Part shown: positions 28,446 through 38,039 of the stretch, in pieces | Position numbering within the stretch: position 1 is the first letter of the stretch | How the letters are laid out: every line of letters starts with the position of its first letter | From: Saccharomonospora viridis DSM 43017 | GTDB taxonomy: Bacteria; Actinomycetota; Actinomycetes; Mycobacteriales; Pseudonocardiaceae | DNA: 64,000 nucleotides | Direction: 5' to 3' | Assembly: GCF_000023865.1 (NCBI RefSeq) | Contig: NC_013159.1 | Span: 2,196,001-2,260,000, forward strand | Translations under genes and position numbers: made by a program | The notes under the pieces: generated by a model | The model's database searches: none | What the model saw: the letters and a program-made list of their open reading frames with translations, nothing else | What the model was told of the DNA's origin: nothing

Positions 28446-29465
28446 TCATAGCGAACCCGCTCCATACCGCCGGACCACCCAGATCAGCATGGGGCCACCG
28501 AGGAACGCCGTCACGATCGCGACCGGCACCTCACCGGTCGGCAGCAGGACACGGGCGATCGTGTCCGACGCCAACAACAGGATGGGACCGGCGACCATCG
28601 AGTAGGCCACAAGCCAGGGCACCGATCCGGTGACCATGCGGCGCAACAGGTGCGGCACGATCAGCCCCACGAACAGGATCGGACCGGCGATCGCCGTCGC
28701 CGCCCCGGCCAGCACGGTGATCAGCACCAGGGTGACGGTGCGGACCCGGGCCACGTTCGCGCCCAGCGTGTGCGCCACGTTGTCCCCGAGCGCGACCACG
28801 TTGAGCGCGTAGCTCACCAACAAAGCCCCGACCAGGGCGAGTCCGATCGCCACCAGCGGCACCGTCAGGGGGGCTTGCTCCCGGCCGGCCAGGGAACCGA
28901 CCGACCAATACCGGTACTGGTCGAAGACGTCCGGCAGCATCAGTCGCATCCCCAGCGCGATCCCGGTCAGCACCGCGCTCAACGCGACCCCGGCCAACAC
29001 CAGCCGCAGCGGGGAGTCCCGTCCCACCGCGTACACGAGCACGGTCGCCAACACCGCACCGACCACGGCGACACCGAGTTCCCCCGCCGCCGAGGCGGCC
29101 AGGCCCAGTCCCGAGCCCACGGTCAACGCGAAACCGGCCCCCGCGGTGACGCCCAGGATCCCCGGCTCGGCGAGCGGATTCCGCGACAGGGTTTGGATCA
29201 GCGCCCCCGCGACCGCCAACGCGGCACCGACCCCCACCCCGAGCAGTGCGCGAGGAAGCCGGATCCCCCGGACGATCAGATGGTCATCGTTGGTCCCCTG
29301 GAAGTCCACCAGGGCACGCAACACCTCCGCGGGTGCGATCGGGTGAGCACCGACGCCGATGCTCACCACGGCCACCGCGCACAGCACGATCAGTCCCGCG
29401 ACCAGCACCGCGGCACGGGTGGCGGCCGCTGTTCCGGTCGCGGGTCTCCGATGTGTGATCGTCAC
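28446..29465 (-). CDS. Ferric-siderophore ABC permease (FecCD family), first permease
   Basis: A 339-residue permease starting at the GTG that overlaps the binding-protein stop (GTGA). Motifs include RLPRALLGVGVGAALAVAGA, QTLSRNPLAEPGILGVTAGA and GPILFVGLIVPHLLRRMVTG, the coupling region for the ATPase. Together with its neighbours it should import the iron-loaded catecholate. Confidence 0.95.
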   Translation of the reverse strand: MTITHRRPATGTAAATRAAVLVAGLIVLCAVAVVSIGVGAHPIAPAEVLRALVDFQGTNDDHLIVRGIRLPRALLGVGVGAALAVAGALIQTLSRNPLAEPGILGVTAGAGFALTVGSGLGLAASAAGELGVAVVGAVLATVLVYAVGRDSPLRLVLAGVALSAVLTGIALGMRLMLPDVFDQYRYWSVGSLAGREQAPLTVPLVAIGLALVGALLVSYALNVVALGDNVAHTLGANVARVRTVTLVLITVLAGAATAIAGPILFVGLIVPHLLRRMVTGSVPWLVAYSMVAGPILLLASDTIARVLLPTGEVPVAIVTAFLGGPMLIWVVRRYGAGSL

Positions 29466-30478
29466 TGTTCCAACAGCGGCGCGAAGCTCTCGTCGAGCGC
29501 CTCGAGGGCCTTCAAGGCCTGGCCGTAGGTCGCGGCTTCCGTGTACCGGACAGGATAGGTCTGGCCCGCCTTGACCGCCGGGAGGTTCTTCCACAGGTCG
29601 CTGTTGAGCACGTACTCGACGGACTCCGGAACGGACCCGTCGGCGTTCACCGTGTAGGTGATGGCGTCGGCCTCGGCGAACAGGGTCGGCAACTCCTCAA
29701 GGGAGGGGTATTCGCTCACATCCCGGGAGCCGCCGCCCTTCTCCTTGACCTCGCCGTAGTAGTCCGCGCCGATGTCGTTGGCGACGTTGGTGCCCCAGGA
29801 ACCGTTGAACTCACGCTGGAAGTTGCCCTTGCCGACCTCACCGTACGCGCCGACGTGGGCGAGTTTGAGCCCCGGCAGGACGTCCTGGTACTTCTCCTTG
29901 AGCTCGGCGGCCTTCTTTTCGTACCGCTTCTTGGTCTCGTTGAAGCCGTCGAGCGCACCGGCCGCATCGGCCTGCCTGTAGGACAACTCCCGCCATGCCG
30001 ACGGGACCGTCGGTCCGATCGCGACCACCGGTGCGATCTGTTCGAGCCGGTCCATGTCGATGTCCTTCAAAACCGGCGCCGGCACCCCGATGACGATCAG
30101 ATCGGGTCGCACGTTGGCGATGGCCTCGTAATTGGTCTCGGCCGCCAGTTCACCGGCGACCTTCGGCAGTTCCTCGTAGGTGGCCAGATCCTCGGGGTCC
30201 ATCATCGGCTCACCCCGCTGCCAGCTCGAGATCCCGACCAGCGGGGCACCCGCCTCGATGAGGGCGGGGACGGCGTAACCGGTGGCGACCACCCGCTGGG
30301 GATCGGCGGGGATGGTGACCTCACCGTTGTCGGCTTGGAATACCCGGGTCTCGCCCTGCGCCGACGCCTCGTCGTCACTCGACGCACACGCGGCGCTCGT
30401 CGCGACGAGCGCGCACGCCATCGCCGCGATCAAGCCCTTCACCAAGCGGGATGAGCGAAATGGTCTGTAGGAGAACAT
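29462..30478 (-). CDS. Siderophore-binding lipoprotein of the ABC importer
   Basis: A 338-residue periplasmic binding protein-like lipoprotein. The signal peptide (KGLIAAMACALVATSAAC) ends in a lipobox with Cys at about residue 31. The mature part has GEVTIPADPQRVVATGY, NYEAIANVRPDLIVIG and the helical backbone typical of FepB/FecB (class III) proteins. A GAGGAA site precedes the ATG. An iron box lies 47 bp upstream. It heads the importer operon and should bind the ferric siderophore at the outer face of the membrane. Confidence 0.95.
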   Translation of the reverse strand: MFSYRPFRSSRLVKGLIAAMACALVATSAACASSDDEASAQGETRVFQADNGEVTIPADPQRVVATGYAVPALIEAGAPLVGISSWQRGEPMMDPEDLATYEELPKVAGELAAETNYEAIANVRPDLIVIGVPAPVLKDIDMDRLEQIAPVVAIGPTVPSAWRELSYRQADAAGALDGFNETKKRYEKKAAELKEKYQDVLPGLKLAHVGAYGEVGKGNFQREFNGSWGTNVANDIGADYYGEVKEKGGGSRDVSEYPSLEELPTLFAEADAITYTVNADGSVPESVEYVLNSDLWKNLPAVKAGQTYPVRYTEAATYGQALKALEALDESFAPLLEQ

Positions 30479-30524
30479 CCGTGTTCCTCACAATGCTGGC
30501 GGTTGCCCGAGCACACCCGGACAC

Positions 30525-30543
30525 TCAGGTTAGGCTTACCTTA
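30525..30543 (-). promoter_or_regulatory. Iron box upstream of the siderophore importer operon
   Basis: TCAGGTTAGGCTTACCTTA matches the IdeR/DmdR consensus at 16 of 19 positions and lies 47-65 bp ahead of the binding-protein start. Confidence 0.88.
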
Positions 30544-30605
30544 CTAAGATCGAGTTGCAGGCAACAGCACTTCCGGTGTGACTCACAGCACCCGGAACCC
30601 CACTC

Positions 30606-31472
30606 TCAGTGCCTGTCGTGGGCGTGCTCGTGGTCGTCGAAATCCGCGACCCCACGCTTCCAGTACCCCGTGATGTCGTAGTCGCACCTGTCGAGCCGCA
30701 ACTCGTCCCGAACCCACCGGCGCAACGGTTTGAGGACCCCCGCCTCACCGGCGAGCCAGACGAATACCCGCTCATCCTGCGGCCAGGACAGCGATCGCAC
30801 CGCACGTTCGAGGACATCGCTCGTCCCCGGTGGACAGTCGCCACGGTGCAACCATCGCACCTCGACGTCCTCCGGCACGGACAACGGGATCTCCTCGGAG
30901 GAATCGGCCACCTCGATGAGAGCCCAACCGGCCGCCGTTCGGGGCAAGGTCTCAAGCCACCGCGCGATCGCGGGAAGCGCGGTGATGTCCCCCGCGAGTA
31001 GGTACCGGTCGTAGTTGTCGGGCACGATGAGACCACCGGGTGGCCCCGCCACGTACATGATCTCCCCGGCCTCGACGGTCCGCGCCCATTCCGAGGCCAG
31101 TCCACCGTCGTGGAGAACGAAATCGAGATCGATCTCGTTGGCGATCGGGTCGTAGTGGCGGACGGTGTACTCGCGTGTCGTCGGGGAGGGGCGAGGCCAC
31201 CGCAGCATGTTCCCGTTCGGTTCGGGCAGCCGCAGAGTCCCGTCCGGATCGGGGAAGATCAGCTTGACGTGTTCATCGGGGCTGTGGGCCTCGAACCCGG
31301 CGAGGTCCGGGCCACCCAGGGTCACCCGCATCAGCGCGGAGCTGAGCCTGCGGGTACGGACCACCTCCGCCTTGCGGATGTGGATCGGGTAGGGCACCTT
31401 CTCGGAACTCGTCCCCGCCTTGACCTCCGCGATGCGGGCCAGGTGCCGGTGCCTGTGGTCCACGCGAGTCAT
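30606..31472 (-). CDS. Siderophore-interacting protein (FAD-dependent ferric reductase)
   Basis: A 288-residue SIP/ViuB family protein. The FAD-binding motif R-x-Y-T-x-R is present in TTREYTVRHYDP, followed by DFVLHDGGLASEWA, AGPPGG and the C-terminal signature YDITGYWKRG. These enzymes release iron from siderophores by reduction in the cytoplasm. The ATG at 31472 overlaps the carrier-protein stop by 4 bp, making this the last gene of the entC-E-B operon. The C-terminal tail is His-rich (DDHEHAHDRH), a local feature that might bind metal. Confidence 0.94.
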   Translation of the reverse strand: MTRVDHRHRHLARIAEVKAGTSSEKVPYPIHIRKAEVVRTRRLSSALMRVTLGGPDLAGFEAHSPDEHVKLIFPDPDGTLRLPEPNGNMLRWPRPSPTTREYTVRHYDPIANEIDLDFVLHDGGLASEWARTVEAGEIMYVAGPPGGLIVPDNYDRYLLAGDITALPAIARWLETLPRTAAGWALIEVADSSEEIPLSVPEDVEVRWLHRGDCPPGTSDVLERAVRSLSWPQDERVFVWLAGEAGVLKPLRRWVRDELRLDRCDYDITGYWKRGVADFDDHEHAHDRH

Positions 31473-31756
31473 GCGCTCTCCCCCTCGGTGTTCGTCCCCG
31501 ACGTCGTGGTCTCGTCCGTCCCCGTGAGCACGGCGATCCAATGAGCGAGCTCCGCCCGCTCGGCCAGGTCGGGGAACTCCACCTGGGTCGCCCCTGCGGC
31601 ACGCCACCGCTCGACCAACATCATCATGCGGACCGAGTCGACCCCGAGGTCGAAGAGGTTGGCGTCCGGTGCGATCTCCGCCGGGTCGCATCCCACCAGT
31701 TCCGCGACGTCCGCGCGGATTCGCTCGGGGGTCAACACGGACTCGGGGTTGCTCAT
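31469..31756 (-). CDS. Aryl carrier protein for dihydroxybenzoate
   Basis: A 95-residue free-standing carrier protein. The phosphopantetheine attachment site is Ser41 in FDLGVDSVRMM; D-x-x-x-S and the helix ALVE-like MLVERW follow. In enterobactin and bacillibactin systems this domain is fused to the isochorismatase (EntB/DhbB); here the two are separate genes sharing one base (TGATG). The C-terminal 15 residues are Thr/Glu-rich and probably disordered. It receives dihydroxybenzoyl-AMP from the EntE-like ligase and delivers it to C1 of the NRPS. Confidence 0.92.
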   Translation of the reverse strand: MSNPESVLTPERIRADVAELVGCDPAEIAPDANLFDLGVDSVRMMMLVERWRAAGATQVEFPDLAERAELAHWIAVLTGTDETTTSGTNTEGESA

Positions 31757-32421
31757 CACATCACTCCTGTGTGGATCGGCGCCGACAGCGTGGACACCGC
31801 GTCGGCCGTGGTGGTGACGACTCCGCAGCGCTGCGCCACATACGCACACGCCTGGTCGTGGTGCTCGCGGGAGAAGTCGGCGACCGCGTCGGACACCAGA
31901 AACGGCCGGATGTCCCGCATGAAGGCCTCCACCGCGGTCGTCTGGCAGCCGATGTGGGCGTACACCCCGGTGATCACGAGTTGGTCGCGCCCCAGTTCGG
32001 CGAGTTGCTCGGCGAACGCGCTGCGCTGGAACGCGCTGTAACGCCATTTGACCAGCACCGTGTCGGCCGGTTCGGGGGCCAGTTCCGGGATGATGTCGGC
32101 GGCCTGGGGATCGGTGTCGATGACCGCACCGATGCCGTCTCCCCAGAACTCGGTCAACAGCCCACGCTCGGCGGGTGGCTGGTGACCGGGCTGGGCCGTG
32201 TAGAACACCGGGGCCCCGTGGTCCCGGAAAGCCGTGGCCAACGTGGCGATGTTGTCGACCACCTCGGGGATCGGCTCCCCCGCGTACGGGGCGAGGAAGT
32301 AACGCTGCATGTCGTGGACGAGCAGTGCGGCCCGATTCGGGTCGAGCCGCCACGCCACCCGTCCGGCCGGACGCTCTGCGGCCGTGGGCAGCGGGTAGGG
32401 CTGGATCCTGGGCAAGGACAT
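31756..32421 (-). CDS. Isochorismatase, EntB-like without carrier domain
   Basis: A 221-residue isochorismatase. The catalytic Asp37 lies in LLVHDMQRYF, Lys125 in VLVKWRYSAF, and the GVYAHIGC segment (152-159) carries Gly158 where cysteine hydrolases have the nucleophile region, as in true isochorismatases. It cleaves isochorismate to 2,3-dihydro-2,3-dihydroxybenzoate and pyruvate. The usual C-terminal aryl carrier domain is absent and encoded by the next gene. It starts 2 bp after the ligase stop. Confidence 0.94.
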   Translation of the reverse strand: MSLPRIQPYPLPTAAERPAGRVAWRLDPNRAALLVHDMQRYFLAPYAGEPIPEVVDNIATLATAFRDHGAPVFYTAQPGHQPPAERGLLTEFWGDGIGAVIDTDPQAADIIPELAPEPADTVLVKWRYSAFQRSAFAEQLAELGRDQLVITGVYAHIGCQTTAVEAFMRDIRPFLVSDAVADFSREHHDQACAYVAQRCGVVTTTADAVSTLSAPIHTGVM

Positions 32422-32423
32422 GA

Positions 32424-34079
32424 CTATCCCCCGTTCTTGGCGAGCGCCGCGAGCGCCGCTCGGAGTTCACGCTTGCTCGTCTTGCCGACCCCGGTCACCG
32501 GGAACGAGTCCACCACCATGACCAGGTCCGGCACCTTGAACGCGGCGACCCCGCGTTCCCGGACGAAGCGGCGCAGTTCCGCGCCCGTCAACTCGGACCC
32601 CTCGGTGGGGATGACGTAGGCGCAGGTCCGCTCCCCCAGGTACTCGTCCGGCACCGCGACGACCGCGGCGTCGAGCACCCCCGGATGAGCCATCAAGTGG
32701 TTCTCGACCTCCTCGGCCGCCACCTTCTCGCCGCCTCGGTTGATCTGCTCCTTGACCCGCCCCACCACCTCCAGGTGCCCGGACGGATGCCGCCGTACGA
32801 GGTCCCCCGTCCGGTAGAAACCGTCCGGGGTGAACGCCGTGGCGTTGTGTTCGGCAGCGCGGTAGTAACCGCGGATGGTGTACGGGCCGCGCGTCAACAA
32901 GGCGCCCACCTCTCCCGGCGCCACCTCGTCCTCAGCGGACGCGTCGGGATCGTCCGGATCGACGATCCGGATCTCGTCGTCGGGGGAGATCGGCCGTCCC
33001 TGGGTGCTGAGCACGATCTGTTCGGGGTCGTCGAGCCGCGTGTAGCAGACCAATCCCTCGGCCATGCCGAAGACCTGCTGCAGCTGACAGCCCAACGCGG
33101 GACCGATCCGCTCGGCGAGTTCGCGACTGCACTTCGCTCCCCCGACGAGGATGACCTGCAAACTGGACAGATCACGGTCGGTGTGCGCGGCGGCCTGCAC
33201 CCATGCCGCGGCCAGCGGCGGTACGACACCGGTGATCGTGACCTTCTCCGACTCGATCAGCCGGAACGCCGTGCCCGCGTCCGGGCTCGGCGACATGACG
33301 GTGGTCGCCCCCGCGTGCAGGGCCCCCAACACCCCGGGCGAACTGAGCGGGAAGTTGTGCGCGGCGGGCAGGACCGCCAGGTACACGCTCTCCGGGCGCA
33401 ACGCACAGATCCGAGCGCTCTCCCGCACGCTGTACAGGTAGTCGTCGTGCGTGCGGGGGATCAGCTTCGGCAGTCCGGTGCTGCCGCCCGACAGTTGGAG
33501 GAACGCCACCGACCCCGGATCGGGGTCGGGCAACTCCCGCGGCGGGGTCGCGGCGAGGTCGGCGAACTCCTGCGAGCCGACCACGAGCACGTGTCGCACC
33601 GAGTCCACTTCGGCCGCGACGGCCTTGGCCATCGTGGCGTGGTCATGACGGTTGTGGTGGTCGACGGTGATGATGGCCGCCGCCTCGCTCTGTGTGGCGA
33701 AGTGCCGCAGTTCGCTGTGCCGGTGTGCGGGCAACGTGAACACCGGCCACGCCCCGGCACGCCACACACCGAAGATCACCGACACGAACTCCGGGATGTT
33801 CGGCAACTGCACGATCACCCGGTCGCCCGCCTTGATCCCCAGGTCGACCAGTCCCGCGGCGATCCGGTGCGCGGCGTCGTCGAGCTCGGCGTAGCTCAGC
33901 CGCGACACCGTTCCGTTCCGCTCCCCCACCACCGCCGTGCGATCGGCGTAGGCGGCCGTCAACGACGTCAGTAGCGCGCCGAACGTCTGTCCCCGCCAGT
34001 ATCCGGCCGCGCGGTAGTGGGCGGCCACCTCCGGCGGCCAGGCGACGTGGTCCGGTCCGAGACCGTGCCCCTCACTCAT
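32424..34079 (-). CDS. entE: 2,3-Dihydroxybenzoate-AMP ligase (EntE/DhbE-like)
   Basis: A 551-residue stand-alone adenylation enzyme. The ATG at 34079 overlaps the entC stop by 4 bp. The AMP-binding loop is QLSGGSTGLPKLI (195-207). The aryl-binding segment AAHNFPLSSPG has Asn242 and Ser247, matching DhbE Asn235 and Ser240; salicylate-activating enzymes carry Cys at the second position, so dihydroxybenzoate is favoured. YRTGDLVRR and the C-terminal Lys in GKTSKREL are present. It makes dihydroxybenzoyl-AMP and loads the carrier protein at 31469-31756. Confidence 0.95.
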   Translation of the reverse strand: MSEGHGLGPDHVAWPPEVAAHYRAAGYWRGQTFGALLTSLTAAYADRTAVVGERNGTVSRLSYAELDDAAHRIAAGLVDLGIKAGDRVIVQLPNIPEFVSVIFGVWRAGAWPVFTLPAHRHSELRHFATQSEAAAIITVDHHNRHDHATMAKAVAAEVDSVRHVLVVGSQEFADLAATPPRELPDPDPGSVAFLQLSGGSTGLPKLIPRTHDDYLYSVRESARICALRPESVYLAVLPAAHNFPLSSPGVLGALHAGATTVMSPSPDAGTAFRLIESEKVTITGVVPPLAAAWVQAAAHTDRDLSSLQVILVGGAKCSRELAERIGPALGCQLQQVFGMAEGLVCYTRLDDPEQIVLSTQGRPISPDDEIRIVDPDDPDASAEDEVAPGEVGALLTRGPYTIRGYYRAAEHNATAFTPDGFYRTGDLVRRHPSGHLEVVGRVKEQINRGGEKVAAEEVENHLMAHPGVLDAAVVAVPDEYLGERTCAYVIPTEGSELTGAELRRFVRERGVAAFKVPDLVMVVDSFPVTGVGKTSKRELRAALAALAKNGG

Positions 34080-35281
34080 GCGATGTCCTCCAGCCCGAGT
34101 GCCCGCAACAGGGTGCGCAACTTCGCGCTCGTCTCGGTGAGTTCGGCGGTGGGATCGGAACCCTCGACGATCCCGGCACCGGCGGAAAGCCACATCGTCC
34201 GGTCGCACACCTCGGCGCTGCGGATCGTGACGACCCACTCGCCGTCGCCGTGGTGGTCGGTCCAACCGACGAGGCCGGCGTAGTAGCCCCGGTTCTGCGA
34301 CTCCAGTTCCTTGATCACGTCCCGTGCGAGGTCGGTCGGGGTGCCGCACACCGCCGGGGTGGGATGCAGCGCCTCGGCCAGCGCCAACGACGAGAAAGCG
34401 GGATCGGTGGGGTTCGCGATGCGCCCGGTGATCCGGGTCGACAGGTGCCACATCGTGGCGGTGCCGATCACGTCGGGACCGTCGGGAACGGTCAGCTCGG
34501 TGCAGAACCGGCTCAGGACACCGGCGACCTGATCAGCCACGTACGCGTGTTCGGCGCGGTCCTTGGCCGAGGTACGCAGCGCCTCGATCCGCCGCCGGTT
34601 CTCCGCCTCGTCGGCGACGCGCGGCAGCGATCCGGCGAGCGGGTTGGCCACCACCGTGTCCCCTCGTCGTGCGACGAGCAGTTCCGGGCTCGCCCCGATC
34701 AGCGAGCGCGGCGCCGGGTCCTCCGAGGTGGTGACGTCGACCGCGAAGACGTGTGCGTCCGGATTCAACACCACCAACCGGGAGAGCAACGAGGGCACGG
34801 AGATCGGGGCGTCCGCGGTCAGTTCCAGACCACGCGCGAGCACCACCTTCCGCAGTTCCCCCTCGGCGATCCGGGCGAGCGCTCGGTGGACCGTTTCGAC
34901 GTAGACGTCCGGTTCCGGCCGCGGCGTGACCGACCATCGACCCGGGGGTGATCCCACCGCGGCCCGGTCACTCACTCGGTTGTTCGACGCCGCCGCACGT
35001 CGCACGACGGCGGGAACGACCAGGCTCGCCTCGTCATCGGGCCGGAACCCGATCGCGCCGACCACCACGGGGTCGGACACACCCGCCGCGGCCGCGGCGT
35101 CCATGGCCTCGGCCGCCGCCTGCGCCCGCGCACCGGCCTGCCCGCCCACCGACGCATGCACGCCGTCGGCCAACAACGAGCCGCGTGCCGACGAGTAGTA
35201 GAACGACCCGGGCAGGTAGGCGCCCAGGAGTTCTTCCGCTCGGTACACGGGCCGAGGACGAGCCAGGACAGATGGCGACAC
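34076..35281 (-). CDS. entC: Isochorismate synthase (EntC/DhbC-like)
   Basis: A 401-residue chorismate-utilising enzyme. The GTG at 35281 follows AAGGGAG and is preferred over an ATG 11 codons upstream. Conserved blocks: [50 protein letters not shown] and [12 protein letters not shown]. It converts chorismate to isochorismate, the entry to dihydroxybenzoate. It heads the entC-entE-isochorismatase-carrier-SIP operon. The iron box is 230 bp upstream, leaving a long untranslated leader. Confidence 0.94.
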   Translation of the reverse strand: MSPSVLARPRPVYRAEELLGAYLPGSFYYSSARGSLLADGVHASVGGQAGARAQAAAEAMDAAAAAGVSDPVVVGAIGFRPDDEASLVVPAVVRRAAASNNRVSDRAAVGSPPGRWSVTPRPEPDVYVETVHRALARIAEGELRKVVLARGLELTADAPISVPSLLSRLVVLNPDAHVFAVDVTTSEDPAPRSLIGASPELLVARRGDTVVANPLAGSLPRVADEAENRRRIEALRTSAKDRAEHAYVADQVAGVLSRFCTELTVPDGPDVIGTATMWHLSTRITGRIANPTDPAFSSLALAEALHPTPAVCGTPTDLARDVIKELESQNRGYYAGLVGWTDHHGDGEWVVTIRSAEVCDRTMWLSAGAGIVEGSDPTAELTETSAKLRTLLRALGLEDIA

Positions 35282-35510
35282 AGGATCTCCCTTCCGGCAG
35301 GAATGTCGAGACATCGAGACCTCGATGCGGGCGGCAAGCGTCGCCTCGACGGCCGAAGCACGTCGGCACGCGCGTTGTCAAGACGAGCTCGCCGGGGGTG
35401 GCCGCTGACCGGGGCCGGGCAGCGCGGGTGTCGCACGCCGCGATGCCCGTCGTGCGCGGCAGTGCCGCGGCAACCGTCCCGGTCGTCATGTCCACCCCCG
35501 ACTTCTCAGC

Positions 35511-35529
35511 TCAGGTTAGGCTAACCTAA
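35511..35529 (-). promoter_or_regulatory. Iron box upstream of the entC operon
   Basis: TCAGGTTAGGCTAACCTAA matches the consensus at 18 of 19 positions, the best of the four boxes. It lies 230 bp ahead of the entC start; the 35282-35510 stretch between them shows no convincing gene. Confidence 0.95.
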
Positions 35530-36134
35530 ACCGATCTTCAGGGGAAGTAGCCCGTTCGGATGCGGGACGAATCACAACGGCGAGACCCGAGCCCCCTCGA
35601 AACACCCTCGACTCGACCTCCCCCGAACCCCCCGTCGACTCCGCTGTGGACTGCGACGGTCACGGGACGACGCGCCCGACTGGTTCATCCCGGCACCGGC
35701 GGAACGTGACGAAGCCATGGTCCAGTCCAGAAAACGACCGTCCCCCACAGGATTCTCCCGCCGCGGAAACAGCGTTCACCACCACGCCGGAAGAGCCGAA
35801 CTACACCCTGCATCCCGTAACCGGTGACGGCATTTCCGACCGATAGTGGAATCACCTCCTAACCGGACGGCCCGCATTCCGTCCGATTACCACGGGATCG
35901 GATTCCGGTCGAATCGACGAAACGATTCCCCGTGCCGCCACGGGAATTTCCACCGAATCCCGAGGACCGGCTCGACACGACAGGCCCTCCACACCGGGAG
36001 GAGACGGCGGGTTCCCACCAACACACGGGACAACCCCGACAAACCCCGTCCAGCATCCCCGCGGGACACCTTCCGACCTGGACGGACGCTCGTAGCCCCT
36101 CCTGAAAAACGCCCCGTTCGGGTAGCGTGTGCGC
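35530..36134. other. Gene-free stretch between the siderophore and pyrimidine loci
   Basis: About 600 bp with no supported gene. One small hairpin (CGGACGG/CCGTCCG, 35863-35885) is visible. The right end should contain the PucR promoter; no hexamers are assigned. Confidence 0.5.
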
Positions 36135-37886
36135 ATGGTGGATCTTGCCAACGCCGCGCTGGATGAACCGCAAGAATTGCCATTCCGACGACACGTCATT
36201 CCGCTGCGGGAGTTACTCAACCTCCGCTGCCTCGAACGAACCGCGATCCTCGCCGGCGAAGGCGGTCTCGACCGTGCTGTTTCCGCGGTCAACGTGATGG
36301 AAGTCCCCGATGTCCTGGACTGGGTCAAACCGCAAGAACTTTTGGTGACCACCGGATACCCACTCGCCACGGGAAACGAGGATCCGGCCGAAATGCTCAC
36401 CGAGCTGGTACCCGAGTTCCACCACCGTAAGCTCGCCGGAATCGGCATCAAACTGGGCCGCTACCTCGACACCGTTCCCGAACGGGCGCTGGCCCTGGCC
36501 GACGAACTCGACTTCCCCGTGTTGCGTCTCCCGCTGGACCTGGCCTTCGACGATCTCATCGAACAGACCTTCGCCCAGCTCGGCCAACGCCAGGCCGACG
36601 CACTCTCCCGCGCCGACACCCTGCACACCAGCCTCTCCCGGCTGATCCTCAATGGCGCGGACCTCGATCAGATCAGCGCCGAAGTGGCACGCGTGCTCGG
36701 CGTCAGCATCGTGGTCACCTCGACCGACGGCCGGGAATGGGGCGGAGCACTGGAGGACGGCCTGCGGGAGCGTCTCGCCGACATCGGCTTGCTCGACAAC
36801 TCGGGCCGGTTCCGGGTCGAACGCCTCACCACCGGCCCCTACCCCCTGGAAGGCGGGGAGGCGAGGGTGTTGCCCGTCCCCGCCGGTGGCAACGACCTGG
36901 CACGACTGGTCTGCGTCAGCCCGCATCGCGTCCTGGGCTTCGACGACGTCCAAGCCCTCGAACGCACGGCCATCGTCGTGGCGTTACTGCTCACTCGGCA
37001 ACAAGCCGTGGCCGTGGTGGAGAACAAATACCGCGGCGACTTCCTCCGGGACGTGTTCCTCGATCGCGCCGGGGACGAGGCGTTCGTCATCGAGCACGCC
37101 CGGACCTTCGGGTGGGAACTCGACCGGCCGACCGTGGTGCTGTCCGCCGAACTGGACCCGTTGGACCCCACGGAGGAGCCGGTGTCCGACCGCACCCGTC
37201 GGCTCTGGCAGGAACGCTTCGCCGCCGCGTGGCGACAGGTGTGCGAAGCACGGGACCGTTCCATCGCCACGGTCGACTTCTCCACCGAGGTCGTCAGCCT
37301 GCTGCCCGCATCCCTGCCGGCCGACTCCCTGCGCACGGTCGTCGACCAACTCGTCGGAGCGGTCGCGGGGGACCAAGGGGGTGGCCGGCGCCCGTTCTCC
37401 GTCGGGGTCAGCCGGGTCGTGTCCTCGGTGTCGGAACTGCCCCACGCCTACAACCAGGCGCGACGAGCCGCCAAGATCGGTCGACGGATCAACGGCGGCC
37501 GGTGCACGACGTGGTTCGACGACCTCGGTCTACACCGGCTCATCGCGCTCGTACCGGACCCTCAGGAGCTACGCGAGTTCGTCGACGACATGCTGGGCGA
37601 GCTGGCCGCCGACACCCCCGAGGCCGCGGACCTGCGCACCACATTGCAACTGTTGCTCGACACCAACCTCAACGTCGCCGAAGCCGCGCGCAAACAGTTC
37701 TTCCACTACAACACCATGCGCTACCGGATCACCAAACTGCAGGCGATGCTCGGCCCGTTCACGACCGATCCCGTCCTCCGGCTCAACATCGCGGTGGCGT
37801 TGCAGGTACTCGACTTCCAGCACTGCAAAGAGCGTCGGAAACCGTCCGAGGCCCCGCTTCGGTCCGCTTCGCAAACCACGACATGA
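36135..37886 (+). CDS. PucR-family transcriptional regulator
   Basis: A 583-residue regulator. Residues about 15-135 are the PucR N-terminal sensor (VIPLRELLNLRCLERT, VMEVPDVLDWVKPQELLVTTGYPL). The middle is a CdaR GGDEF-like segment (RPFSVGVSRVVSSVSELPHAYNQA split), and the C-terminus is the PucR HTH (LLLDTNLNVAEAARKQFF, HYNTMRYRI). An in-frame GTG two codons upstream is possible. PucR proteins control purine or amino acid catabolic genes. Its position ahead of the permease-hydroxylase-hydrolase genes on the same strand suggests it senses a pyrimidine or a breakdown product. Confidence 0.93.
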   Translation: MVDLANAALDEPQELPFRRHVIPLRELLNLRCLERTAILAGEGGLDRAVSAVNVMEVPDVLDWVKPQELLVTTGYPLATGNEDPAEMLTELVPEFHHRKLAGIGIKLGRYLDTVPERALALADELDFPVLRLPLDLAFDDLIEQTFAQLGQRQADALSRADTLHTSLSRLILNGADLDQISAEVARVLGVSIVVTSTDGREWGGALEDGLRERLADIGLLDNSGRFRVERLTTGPYPLEGGEARVLPVPAGGNDLARLVCVSPHRVLGFDDVQALERTAIVVALLLTRQQAVAVVENKYRGDFLRDVFLDRAGDEAFVIEHARTFGWELDRPTVVLSAELDPLDPTEEPVSDRTRRLWQERFAAAWRQVCEARDRSIATVDFSTEVVSLLPASLPADSLRTVVDQLVGAVAGDQGGGRRPFSVGVSRVVSSVSELPHAYNQARRAAKIGRRINGGRCTTWFDDLGLHRLIALVPDPQELREFVDDMLGELAADTPEAADLRTTLQLLLDTNLNVAEAARKQFFHYNTMRYRITKLQAMLGPFTTDPVLRLNIAVALQVLDFQHCKERRKPSEAPLRSASQTTT

Positions 37887-37947
37887 AAGGGAAATACGCC
37901 ATCCGATGCGGTATCGGACGAGCAAGGTGTGCCAGCACGGACGGTGT

Positions 37948-37967
37948 TTGTTCGGCAGATGTGGCCA
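37948..37967 (+). promoter_or_regulatory. Candidate regulatory site upstream of the nucleobase permease
   Basis: TTGTTCGG-N7-GGCCA resembles the TTCGTTGG-N7-TGCCA pattern found upstream of hyuA and of the barbiturase gene, with the same 7-nt spacing but weaker half sites. It may be a PucR binding site. Confidence 0.3.
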
Positions 37968-38039
37968 GTGCAGGGGTGTGACCTAGAGCATTAGCGTCAC
38001 CCGAAGCTCGGGCTTGACCCTCAACGACGAGGTGGTTCC

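Noticed and set aside
13651-35529. MbtH-like helper gene in the siderophore cluster
   Set aside because: I looked for a 65-75 codon frame with the conserved W and NxEGQ-like motif in the gaps and found none. If needed it must be encoded elsewhere.
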